Assembly (NCBI GenBank): GCA_003354055.1
Contig: PIVQ01000228.1
Span: 1 to 9,809, forward strand
Direction: 5' to 3'
Source: Desulfobacteraceae bacterium
GTDB lineage: Bacteria; Desulfobacterota; Desulfobacteria; Desulfobacterales; Desulfobacteraceae
Length of the DNA stretch: 9,809 nucleotides
Position numbers and translations under genes: made by a program. Below are positions 1-5,471 of the stretch, piece by piece; positions within the stretch are counted from its first letter, which is position 1; the number at the start of each line of letters is the position of its first letter. The notes under the pieces are model-generated. The model was not told the origin of the DNA. It worked only from the letters and a program-made list of their open reading frames with translations, and did no database searches.

Positions 1-2
1 TA

Positions 3-464
3 AGAGGAGATGGACGCAATGAATCATTTGAGAATAGTGGTTTAGATGAATTAAACAAAAATATAGAAAATGATGATAAAGAAGCAATACTTAAACAAAA
101 CTTAAAAAAAATAGCAAATGAATTAGCAAAAGAACAAGAATATGCTGATGTTCAAGCATTATTATATATCGCATTATTTTTAACAAAAAAAGATGAACAG
201 GAGAAAACTGAAAAAATGTTAGAGAAATTCTTAGATAAAGATGTATCAGCAAAGCAAGTTTGTAATAAAATTTTTAATAAACAATGTGGTGGTGCTAAGA
301 AAAAGAAACCAAAAAAGAAACCAGTAAAGAAACCAAAAAAGAAACCAGTAAAGAAACCAAAAAAGAAATCAGTAAAGAAACCAAAAAAGAAACCAGTAAA
401 GAAACCAAAAAAGAAACCAGTAAAGAAACCAAAAAAGAAAGTAGCAAAACGAGGTAAAAAATAA
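3..464 (+). CDS. 3' part of an unknown gene; protein with lysine/proline repeat tail
   Basis: The frame is open from the left edge to a TAA at 462-464, giving at least 153 residues. The first in-frame ATG (216) lies well inside the open frame, so I treat this as a gene whose 5' end is outside the window. The visible N-terminal part (about residues 1-98) is charged and probably helical, with the stretch ANELAKEQEYADVQALLYIA. It ends in CNKIFNKQCGG, after which the protein becomes an almost pure K/P/V tail of five PVKKPKKK-type octamers. Such tails resemble the C-terminal tail of histone H1 and usually bind nucleic acid or polyanions by charge; that role is inferred. I do not recognise the N-terminal part. 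The next gene starts 58 bases downstream on the same strand. Confidence 0.8.
   Translation, partial: RGDGRNESFENSGLDELNKNIENDDKEAILKQNLKKIANELAKEQEYADVQALLYIALFLTKKDEQEKTEKMLEKFLDKDVSAKQVCNKIFNKQCGGAKKKKPKKKPVKKPKKKPVKKPKKKSVKKPKKKPVKKPKKKPVKKPKKKVAKRGKK
321..440 (+). repeat. Tandem 24-bp repeat, 5 copies, coding PVKKPKKK
   Basis: Five consecutive 24-base units of the type ccagtaaagaaaccaaaa... are in frame with the gene and encode the octamer PVKKPKKK. The third copy has tca instead of cca, giving SVKKPKKK. A partial unit (AKKKKPKKK) precedes the array and a degenerate end (VAKRGKK) follows it. The near-perfect DNA identity suggests expansion by slippage or unequal exchange, so copy number may vary between strains. 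Confidence 0.95.
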
Positions 465-471
465 ACTATAT

Positions 472-479
472 AAAACTGA
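472..479 (+). promoter_or_regulatory. Possible early-promoter variant AAAACTGA
   Basis: AAAACTGA differs by one base from the mimivirus early motif AAAATTGA. It sits 43 bases before the ATG at 523, the same spacing as the exact motif before the helicase gene. A single one-mismatch site is weak evidence. Confidence 0.25.
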
Positions 480-488
480 TTATCCTTT

Positions 489-508
489 AATTATAATATA
501 TTATAATT
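489..508. repeat. Perfect 20-bp A/T palindrome between genes
   Basis: The 20 bases centred on ttataatatattataa equal their own reverse complement. They lie 25 bases after the stop of the first gene and 14 bases before the ATG of the next. The palindrome could be the 3'-end hairpin of the upstream gene or part of the downstream promoter. In so AT-rich a sequence, chance is also possible. Confidence 0.45.
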
Positions 509-522
509 TATTATATTATAAT

Positions 523-1161
523 ATGGGTTATATTAATATAACAAAACCAGAATTATTAAGAAGAATAAGAAAATATGAAAAAGAATCTAGTAATAAAAGT
601 AAAATATCAATGAAAAACAAAAAACAAGAGATGATTAATTATTTAAATATACATAAACCAGAGAAAAAAGTAACATTCATAGAAGAACCACAAATTATAG
701 AAATTGAAGCAAGAACAGATAAGGAAAGAGAAAATAGAAAAAAACATTTAAAAAAAATTAAAAAAAAGAAAAAAGAATTAAAGCAACTTAAATCAATTTA
801 TTATAAGCAAATCCCTATGAAACAACATTATATAAAAATAAAAAAACATAATGAAACAAAGAATAAAAAATTAAAGAAAAAAGAACCATTAAAGTTCATA
901 AAAGGTATTGATTTCCCTGAAAAAAAGAGAACAATTTATGAACAAACAAAATGGAAAAAATACAAGATGAAATATAAAATATATACAAAAAAGAGCAAAG
1001 TTAAGTTAAATATCTATGATAAAAAAGATCCTAAAAATGAAAAAAAGATAGAAATGGAATTTAAGTTCAATGAAGAAGATAAATATGATAAATATAGAGC
1101 AGAATATAAAGCAAAAGTTTATTTAATAAAATATATTCGCAAAGTTCTAAAAAAAGTTTAA
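523..1161 (+). CDS. Unknown lysine-rich basic protein (212 aa)
   Basis: ATG at 523 opens a 212-residue frame ending in TAA. I do not recognise the family. The N-terminus, MGYINITKPELLRRIRKY followed by MKNKKQEMINYL, has the helix-turn-helix spacing of the short SAP-like or LEM-like nucleic-acid-binding modules common in giant-virus proteins, but this is only a resemblance. Residues about 64-95 form a strongly charged, probably coiled-coil segment rich in K and E. The C-terminal half (about 130-212) mixes lysines with aromatics (KYKMKYKIYTKKSKVKLNIY) and ends in a basic helix, IKYIRKVLKKV. No membrane segment or signal peptide is visible. It lies between two other lysine-rich genes on the same strand, so a role in binding DNA or RNA, or in the virion core, is plausible but unproven. 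Confidence 0.8.
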   Translation: MGYINITKPELLRRIRKYEKESSNKSKISMKNKKQEMINYLNIHKPEKKVTFIEEPQIIEIEARTDKERENRKKHLKKIKKKKKELKQLKSIYYKQIPMKQHYIKIKKHNETKNKKLKKKEPLKFIKGIDFPEKKRTIYEQTKWKKYKMKYKIYTKKSKVKLNIYDKKDPKNEKKIEMEFKFNEEDKYDKYRAEYKAKVYLIKYIRKVLKKV

Positions 1162-1184
1162 AAAACGTTCAATTTTTTATTAAA
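1157..1184 (+). terminator. A/T hairpin at the 3' end of the 523-1161 gene
   Basis: Directly at the stop codon, AAAAAA (1160-1165) can pair with TTTTTT (1173-1178) around a 7-base loop, cgttcaa. The outer TTT (1157-1159) can pair with AAA (1182-1184) across a 3-base bulge. This fits the 3'-end hairpins known from mimivirus transcripts, but the stem is only A-T pairs. Confidence 0.4.
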
Positions 1185-1218
1185 AATAATTTATTATTAT
1201 ATATTATAATAATAAATA

Positions 1219-2913
1219 ATGGTTATTGTAAAAAAACAATCTGGAGGTAAAATTTTAGGAATTGGTAGAGATGGATGTGTTGTTGATCCACCATTAATGT
1301 GTAATTCAAGTATGAGTAAATTAAATAAAATATCTAAATTAATTAATGTAACAGATGTCTCAAATTCTCAATATCAAGATTATGTAAATGAATATAAATC
1401 TGGAAAAATATTTAGAAAATATGACCCAAATAACTTACATTTTTTACCTGGTATTGATATGTGTAATGTATCAGAAAGTGAACAAGGAGTAACAAAATCA
1501 ATGAAAAAAGATATAAAAAAATGTGGATATAAAAAGAAAGGAAAAGAAACATATATGTTAAATATCATCATGAAAAAAGGACAAGATTTTCCAAAAATCA
1601 CACAAAACTTAAGTGAAAAAGATTTCTTAAAATCATTAGCATATATTTTAACTGGAGCAAAACAATGTATTTACGAGATGAATATTTTATTACTTGATAT
1701 TAAAGGACCTAATTTATTATATTCAAAAGATGATGGTCATGATGATATTTATCCAGTATTCATTGATTTCTCAGATGATTTTGTTATTAAATCTAAAAAA
1801 GGTTTTTTAGATTTTATCAAAGCATTTGGAAGAAGTCTACCATATTATGATACTTGGCCTTTTGAGATATTAGTATTATTTTATGCTGAATTTAATGCTA
1901 AAAATGATCAAAATACAACTAAGAATGCTAATAAGATTAATAATTATTTTGATGATATTCAAGATTTTAGAGGTATTGATTTAGATTCAAAAAATGGTGA
2001 GAATATGATGAATGCTGTTATAGAATATGTAAATAATAATACAAAAACAAGAAAAGGATTATATGGAGTTTATAATAAGATAATGATGTATTCAATCGGT
2101 AAAACTTATTATAGAGCATTCATGAACTCAAAAATAAAAAATAATAAAGATATTGAAAAAATATTATTAGGATTAACAGATGAAGATATACATAGTAGAT
2201 TTTACGCGGATGATGCTTTAGCAGCAATTGGTAAACATATTAGTTGGAAAAATAGAGGTCAATTATTAATAACACCAAAATCCAAAGCATTAAAGAATAA
2301 AGTAGATAAAAAATTAAAAATAAAGAAACTATTACAACAAGCAATAAAAGTACAAAATAAGAAAAAATCTCCACCTGGTTTAAATAAAATAGAACCACCA
2401 TTACCATCAGGATTAAGAATGTCTCCAATGACACCATTATCATTTAGACAACATGTATCTAAGAAACCAAAGAAAATTGTAAAGAAGAAACTATTACAAC
2501 AAGCAATAAAAGTACAAAATAAGAAAAAATCTCCTGGTTTAAAGAAAATAGGACCACCATTACCATCAGGATTAAGAATGTCACCTATGACACCATCGTT
2601 TAGACAACATATATCTAAGAAATCAAAGAAAATTGTAAAGAAGAAACAGAAAGTAGTAAAGAAAGTTAAGAAAGTAAAATCAAAAGCATCAAAATCAGTA
2701 TCAAGAGATTGTATGAAAATGAAAGTAGCAGATATAAGAAAAACAAAGGCATATAAAGCATTACCAAGAGCAGTGGGAAAATCAAAATTAAAGAAGAAGG
2801 AATTATGTGCTATATTACAAAAGAAATCAGCAAGTAAGGGTACAAAACAGAGATATGGTAAATTATCAAAAGAAAACTTAATTGATATTATACAAAATAA
2901 AAAAAATTGTTAA
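1219..2913 (+). CDS. Divergent virus-type Ser/Thr protein kinase with repeated basic tail
   Basis: 564 residues. The N-terminal part matches the atypical Ser/Thr kinases of large DNA viruses. It has a glycine loop GIGRDGCVV (14-22), the likely ATP lysine K40 in KISKLI, a helix-C glutamate E58 in VNEYKSGKIF, and the family's DPNNLHFLPGIDMC segment (69-82). The catalytic loop is LLLDIKGPNLLY (D160, K162, N165) and the Mg-binding motif is FIDFS (D183). The HRD histidine is missing and DFG reads DFS, which is usual for such divergent kinases. PYYDTWPFEILVL (208-220) matches the region after the activation loop. The kinase part ends near residue 350. A lysine-rich tail follows with two tandem repeats of about 53 residues (371-476), each carrying RMSPMTP. 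The last 65 residues hold two SAP-like stretches, SKLKKKELCAIL and KLSKENLIDII. Substrates are unknown; activity is likely because the key residues remain. Confidence 0.85.
   Translation: MVIVKKQSGGKILGIGRDGCVVDPPLMCNSSMSKLNKISKLINVTDVSNSQYQDYVNEYKSGKIFRKYDPNNLHFLPGIDMCNVSESEQGVTKSMKKDIKKCGYKKKGKETYMLNIIMKKGQDFPKITQNLSEKDFLKSLAYILTGAKQCIYEMNILLLDIKGPNLLYSKDDGHDDIYPVFIDFSDDFVIKSKKGFLDFIKAFGRSLPYYDTWPFEILVLFYAEFNAKNDQNTTKNANKINNYFDDIQDFRGIDLDSKNGENMMNAVIEYVNNNTKTRKGLYGVYNKIMMYSIGKTYYRAFMNSKIKNNKDIEKILLGLTDEDIHSRFYADDALAAIGKHISWKNRGQLLITPKSKALKNKVDKKLKIKKLLQQAIKVQNKKKSPPGLNKIEPPLPSGLRMSPMTPLSFRQHVSKKPKKIVKKKLLQQAIKVQNKKKSPGLKKIGPPLPSGLRMSPMTPSFRQHISKKSKKIVKKKQKVVKKVKKVKSKASKSVSRDCMKMKVADIRKTKAYKALPRAVGKSKLKKKELCAILQKKSASKGTKQRYGKLSKENLIDIIQNKKNC
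2329..2646 (+). repeat. In-frame tandem duplication in the kinase tail (162 + 156 bp)
   Basis: Copy 1 is 2329-2490 (54 codons) and copy 2 is 2491-2646 (52 codons). Both begin ctattacaacaagcaata (LLQQAIKVQNKKKSP) and end in aagaaaattgtaaagaagaaa-type sequence (KKIVKKK). Copy 2 lacks one proline codon (SPG versus SPPG) and one leucine codon (PSF versus PLSF). Each copy holds PPLPSGLRMSPMTP. High DNA identity indicates a recent duplication. Confidence 0.95.
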
Positions 2914-2943
2914 AAAACAAGTCCATTATCTAAGATTGTTTTT
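2913..2943. terminator. Hairpin between convergent genes
   Basis: aaaaacaa (2913-2920) and ttgttttt (2936-2943) form a perfect 8-bp stem around the 15-base loop gtccattatctaaga. It begins at the last base of the kinase stop codon and lies 16 bases past the stop of the opposing gene. Being symmetric, it could end transcripts from both sides. The aagtccattat sequence recurs in the loops of the two hairpins at 3411-3466 and 3870-3925. Confidence 0.55.
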
Positions 2944-2959
2944 AAAAAATTAAAATTAT

Positions 2960-3316
2960 TCAACATTGTCTTACTATTTCTATAGTATGTAAATGTAAAT
3001 CAGAAAAATCTTCAAATATTATTTGTATATCTTCCTCTTCCTCTTCCTCTTCTGAAGTATCATCATCATCTATATCAAAATATCTATGAACCCATAATTC
3101 CTTATGACTGTTATAATAATCATCGTCATCAAGATTAATTTCAACTTCGTGATATTGTGTAGTAACATTATCATGAGTTCTCCAAGTATAACGTTGATTA
3201 ATTATATATTCTATTTCATTTATCTTATCTAAACTCGTATGGAACTTCTCTAAATGTTCCATTTGGGTTTTGTAATCTACGATGATGTCTTCTAAGTCTT
3301 TTGGTAAAAAGTTCAT
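2960..3316 (-). CDS. Small tandem-family protein, copy A (118 aa), acidic C-terminal run
   Basis: I start this at the ATG whose complement is 3314-3316 (MNFLPKDL); extending to 3328 would need a TTG codon, unlikely in a eukaryotic virus. The N-terminus LPKDLEDIIVDYKTQMEHLEKF recalls the first helix of F-box-like proteins (LPxDLxxII), which giant viruses carry in number, but the rest does not show an F-box clearly. The middle has YTWRTHDNV and NSHKELWVH, shared with its neighbour at 3467-3787. The C-terminal part carries DDDD followed by TS and seven glutamates plus D, absent from the other two copies. No membrane segment is seen. Function unknown; the repeated family next to one another suggests a fast-evolving accessory role. 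Confidence 0.8.
   Translation of the reverse strand: MNFLPKDLEDIIVDYKTQMEHLEKFHTSLDKINEIEYIINQRYTWRTHDNVTTQYHEVEINLDDDDYYNSHKELWVHRYFDIDDDDTSEEEEEEEDIQIIFEDFSDLHLHTIEIVRQC
3031..3054 (-). repeat. Hexanucleotide run coding poly-glutamate
   Basis: The + strand reads cttcct repeated about 3.5 times, followed by cttctg. On the coding strand this alternates GAA and GAG and gives seven glutamates. A nearby atcatcatcatc encodes four aspartates. Copies B and C of the family lack the run, so it probably expanded by slippage in copy A alone. Confidence 0.85.
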
Positions 3317-3406
3317 TTTAAAATACAAGTTGTTGTTTAAAATTGGTAGGTATTAAAGGTAGTTTGGATTGTATGGATAATATTTGGATTATAAATTATA
3401 TATTAT

Positions 3407-3414
3407 TCAATTTT
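3407..3414 (-). promoter_or_regulatory. AAAATTGA early-type promoter of copy A
   Basis: On the minus strand this reads AAAATTGA, the mimivirus early-gene motif, 90 bases before the ATG at 3316. It overlaps by four bases the outer arm of the 3' hairpin of the preceding gene. Confidence 0.6.
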
Positions 3415-3466
3415 AATAATTTTTTAAATAAGTCCATTATAATATTTTGTTTTTAAAAAATTAAAA
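3411..3466 (-). terminator. Long A/T hairpin at the 3' end of copy B
   Basis: ttttaataattttttaaa (3411-3428) can pair with tttaaaaaattaaaa (3452-3466), around a 23-base loop that contains aagtccattat. The inner arm directly abuts the stop codon of the 3467-3787 gene, as expected for a mimivirus-type 3'-end hairpin. Confidence 0.55.
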
Positions 3467-3787
3467 TTAACCATTCACTATATCTACTGCATGTAAACCA
3501 GAAAATTCTTCAAATATTATTTTTATATATTCTTCATCTATACCATCTACCTCAATATATGTATGAACCCATAATTCATTATGACTGTTAAATAAAGTAT
3601 CAGCATGATTTAATCCTCCGTAATATTGTGCAGTAACATTATCATGAGTTCTCCAAGTATAACGACCATCAATTATATATTCTATTTCATTTATCTTATC
3701 TAAACTCGCCTGGAACTTCTCTAAATGTTCCATTTTGGTTTGGTAATCTACGATGATGTTTTCTAAGTCTTTTGGTAAAAAGTTCAT
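3467..3787 (-). CDS. Small tandem-family protein, copy B (106 aa)
   Basis: The start is the ATG complementary to 3785-3787; the frame extends to a TTG at 3799, which I reject as a start. MNFLPKDLENIIVDYQTKMEHLEKF is nearly the same as in copy A, and so are YTWRTHDNV and NSHNELWVHTY. The C-terminal part is shorter than in copy A, with no poly-acidic run (IKIIFEEFSGLHAVDIVNG). Compared with copy A over the first 57 codons, ten codons differ and all ten change the residue (for example D to N, K to Q, H to Q, T to A). Function unknown; the F-box-like N-terminus is only suggestive. Confidence 0.8.
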   Translation of the reverse strand: MNFLPKDLENIIVDYQTKMEHLEKFQASLDKINEIEYIIDGRYTWRTHDNVTAQYYGGLNHADTLFNSHNELWVHTYIEVDGIDEEYIKIIFEEFSGLHAVDIVNG

Positions 3788-3865
3788 TTTAAAATACAAG
3801 TTGGGTAGGTATTAAAGGTAGTTTGGATTGTATAGATAATATTTGGATTATAAATTATATATTAT

Positions 3866-3873
3866 TCAATTTT
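3866..3873 (-). promoter_or_regulatory. AAAATTGA early-type promoter of copy B
   Basis: AAAATTGA on the minus strand, 78 bases before the ATG at 3787. The surrounding sequence is a near-exact copy of that before copy A. Confidence 0.6.
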
Positions 3874-3925
3874 AATAATTTTTTAAATAAGTCCATTATA
3901 ATATTTTATTTTTAAAAAATTATAA
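3870..3925 (-). terminator. Long A/T hairpin at the 3' end of copy C
   Basis: ttttaataattttttaaa (3870-3887) faces tttaaaaaattataat (3911-3926, reaching into the stop codon of the 3920-4282 gene). The loop again contains aagtccattat. It has the same design as the hairpin at 3411-3466. Confidence 0.5.
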
Positions 3926-4282
3926 TTGATATCTCCATCCATCTTCAACATTATCAATATCAATAATATCTTCTTCTATAACAATGTCTATACAATTAAT
4001 TGTTTCATATATTGTCGTGATTGTTTCATATTCTGTCATATATGTATGAATCCATAATTTATAAACACTATTATATAAAGTTTCATCTTGATTCAATTCA
4101 TAGTAATAGTGAACTGACGTATTACCATAAGATCTTTGTGAATAATCCTTATTATCTATATGATAATTAATTTCTTTAATCATATCTAATGTTGATTGAA
4201 ATTTTTCTATATGTTCCATTTGATATTTATAACTGTTGATGATATTTTCTAAATCTAATGGTAAAGAATTAATTAAAGACAT
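3920..4282 (-). CDS. Small tandem-family protein, diverged copy C (120 aa)
   Basis: ATG at 4282 gives MSLINSLPLDLENIINSYKY and then QMEHIEKFQSTLDMIKEI, clearly the same N-terminal module as in copies A and B. The pattern LYNSVYKLWIHTY also matches their NSHNELWVHTY. Elsewhere it has diverged strongly, and the C-terminus (IVIEEDIIDIDNVEDGWRYQL region) is acidic but without a homopolymer run. Its 3' flank matches that of copy B, whereas its upstream region does not match the other copies except for the AAAATTGA motif. It is therefore the oldest branch of the local family, or an older paralogue whose 3' flank was replaced by exchange. Function unknown. Confidence 0.8.
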   Translation of the reverse strand: MSLINSLPLDLENIINSYKYQMEHIEKFQSTLDMIKEINYHIDNKDYSQRSYGNTSVHYYYELNQDETLYNSVYKLWIHTYMTEYETITTIYETINCIDIVIEEDIIDIDNVEDGWRYQL

Positions 4283-4336
4283 AATATGTTTAAATTAAGT
4301 GTTTATTTATGTTTTAAGAGTTTGTAAAGAGTTAAT

Positions 4337-4350
4337 AGTTATTTATAACT
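4337..4350 (-). terminator. Small hairpin after the oxygenase gene
   Basis: AGTTAT and ATAACT form a 6-bp stem with a 2-base spacer, about 17 bases past the stop codon of the oxygenase gene. It is shorter than the other 3' hairpins and may be chance. Confidence 0.25.
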
Positions 4351-4360
4351 TATATATAAA

Positions 4361-4368
4361 TCAATTTT
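4361..4368 (-). promoter_or_regulatory. AAAATTGA early-type promoter of copy C, overlapping a stop codon
   Basis: AAAATTGA on the minus strand begins with the last two bases of the oxygenase TAA stop (4367-4369). It lies 78 bases before the ATG at 4282, exactly the spacing seen before copy B although the sequence in between is different. Confidence 0.6.
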
Positions 4369-5413
4369 AATTATAATATTTTGAATAAGTATTGAATACA
4401 AATTCATGGTATTGCTTACATCCTTCATATCTCTTTTTTAATTCTGGAACACCTAAACCAATCATTCCTTTTGTTTCTATTGCATCTTTTCTTGACCATT
4501 TTGGTAATGTGATATCTTGTTCAACATTATAATCAATAAATACTGGAAATGTCTCACGGGTTACTCCCTTCATTTTTGATGATTTTACACAATGAGGGGT
4601 TGCTTGTAAATAACCTCCACTTAATACTTGTAGCATTTCACCAACTTGACATAATAAAGCATTTTCTGGAATTACACCATGATGTGTATTACCATGTCTA
4701 TCTTTTACATATAAACCAGCATCTTTTTCTTCTTCAACTTCATTATAGTTAGAATCAAGATATACAGCTTTTGTTAAGATAGTTAATCCACCATGGTCAA
4801 GGTGCCATCCACAAGCACCATCTTCTTTTTGATTGACCTCTTCATCTTGTTCATAATAGTGTAATAATCTTGCTTTATATGTATTACTATTTTTGATAAT
4901 ATTATGTAAATTATTTTCTGGGTAATCTTCAATAATAGTTGATAAATATTTATCACAACTTTTTAATACTTTTAATCCTACTTTGTGCATAAAACCTCCA
5001 ACGAACTTGAAATGAGATTCCATAGTTGGAACATCTAAACTTGGCCAAATATTAGGAGAATAGTTTGATGGATATTTTTTAATCATTTCTTTATCTTGTG
5101 TTGGTTCATCATAAATAGGATTATTATAAAAAGAACCTTTTGCGAAATCTGGTTTTCCATTACGCATTTTCTCTTTTCCACGGCTCCATCCAAAAGCATA
5201 AAATGTTTCGGGACTTTCATATTTTGATTGGGTTGCTTTTGGTAACTCTCCAAATTTTTTTGATAATTTCAATAATTTCATTTTCATTTGCTTAAACTCT
5301 GGAATATCTGTAATTAAAATTGCTCCTAATCCATCATCTCCAAAAGCATTCATTATTTGAAGTGTAATATCTTCATTTAATAATTGTGAATAAGATACTT
5401 TGATTAATGACAT
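4367..5413 (-). CDS. 2-oxoglutarate/Fe(II)-dependent oxygenase, isopenicillin-N-synthase-like
   Basis: 348 residues, close to the usual 300-360 of the family. These cytosolic enzymes use O2, Fe(II) and usually 2-oxoglutarate to hydroxylate or otherwise oxidise small molecules. The N-terminal domain has GAILITDIPEF (30-40), a counterpart of the usual N-terminal G-x-x-x-[ILV]-x-[ND]-[HI] strand. The jelly-roll core shows the iron facial triad: H204 and D206 in GWHLDHGGLTIL, and H274 in TPHCV. R286 in TRETFPVF takes the place of the 2-oxoglutarate-binding R of the RxS motif, with T in place of S. RLLHYY (182-187) matches the RxxxY strand before the triad. The substrate cannot be told from the sequence. 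It follows cystathionine gamma-lyase by 56 bases on the same strand and shares an upstream element with it. It looks intact and active, and was probably acquired from a cellular host. Confidence 0.9.
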   Translation of the reverse strand: MSLIKVSYSQLLNEDITLQIMNAFGDDGLGAILITDIPEFKQMKMKLLKLSKKFGELPKATQSKYESPETFYAFGWSRGKEKMRNGKPDFAKGSFYNNPIYDEPTQDKEMIKKYPSNYSPNIWPSLDVPTMESHFKFVGGFMHKVGLKVLKSCDKYLSTIIEDYPENNLHNIIKNSNTYKARLLHYYEQDEEVNQKEDGACGWHLDHGGLTILTKAVYLDSNYNEVEEEKDAGLYVKDRHGNTHHGVIPENALLCQVGEMLQVLSGGYLQATPHCVKSSKMKGVTRETFPVFIDYNVEQDITLPKWSRKDAIETKGMIGLGVPELKKRYEGCKQYHEFVFNTYSKYYN

Positions 5414-5417
5414 AATA

Positions 5418-5439
5418 TTTTATATTTTATTATAAGATA
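5418..5439 (-). promoter_or_regulatory. Shared 22-base upstream element (oxygenase copy)
   Basis: On the minus strand this reads TATCTTATAATAAAATAT followed by AAAA, ending 4 bases before the ATG at 5413. It matches the element before cystathionine gamma-lyase (6632-6653) at 20 of 22 bases. It is a candidate core promoter or 5' UTR signal of a class different from AAAATTGA. Confidence 0.4.
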
Positions 5440-5456
5440 TAAAATAAATTTTAATT

Positions 5457-5471
5457 AAAAATAATATTTTT
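5457..5471 (-). terminator. A/T hairpin at the 3' end of the lyase gene
   Basis: AAAAAT and ATTTTT flank a 3-base spacer directly at the stop codon (complement of 5470-5472). It fits the local pattern of hairpins at stop codons but is made only of A-T pairs. Confidence 0.35.

Larger units (their letters stand above)
2919..3429 (-). repeat. Tandem duplicated cassette, copy A (gene plus both flanks)
   Basis: This block starts at aagtccattat (2919-2929) and includes the 3' flank, the gene and the upstream region up to the next aagtccattat at 3430. The same order recurs in 3430-3888. The upstream noncoding part differs from copy B by one base plus a 12-base insertion near the start codon. Confidence 0.85.
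3430..3888 (-). repeat. Tandem duplicated cassette, copy B (gene plus both flanks)
   Basis: This second unit begins at aagtccattat (3430-3440) and ends before the next aagtccattat at 3889. Its noncoding upstream part (3788-3886) matches copy A at all but one base, apart from the 12-base indel. The 3' flank from 3889 (aagtccattataatatttta...) shows the unit was present at least a third time, in front of the more diverged gene at 3920. Confidence 0.85.

Noticed and set aside
10..45. Apparent ATG after a purine-rich gaggag stretch at the left edge
   Set aside because: That frame stops after 11 codons, and the other frame is open through the edge, so it is not a start with a ribosome binding site.
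1169..1176. TCAATTTT (reverse AAAATTGA) between two rightward genes
   Set aside because: It points away from the downstream gene and lies in the hairpin at a stop codon; no leftward gene starts there.
1380..1601. Reverse-strand frame inside the kinase gene
   Set aside because: Hydrophobic, low-complexity shadow of a well-supported kinase reading frame. The frame at 2240-2443 on the same strand is rejected for the same reason.
3317..3328. Longer N-terminus (MYFK...) for copy A
   Set aside because: It would start at TTG; the ATG at 3316 gives MNFLPKDL and matches the family. The same holds for copy B (TTG at 3799, ATG at 3787).
4549..4752. Forward frame inside the oxygenase gene
   Set aside because: It overlaps the iron-binding core coding region of a clear enzyme; its His/Leu-rich product is a typical antisense shadow.
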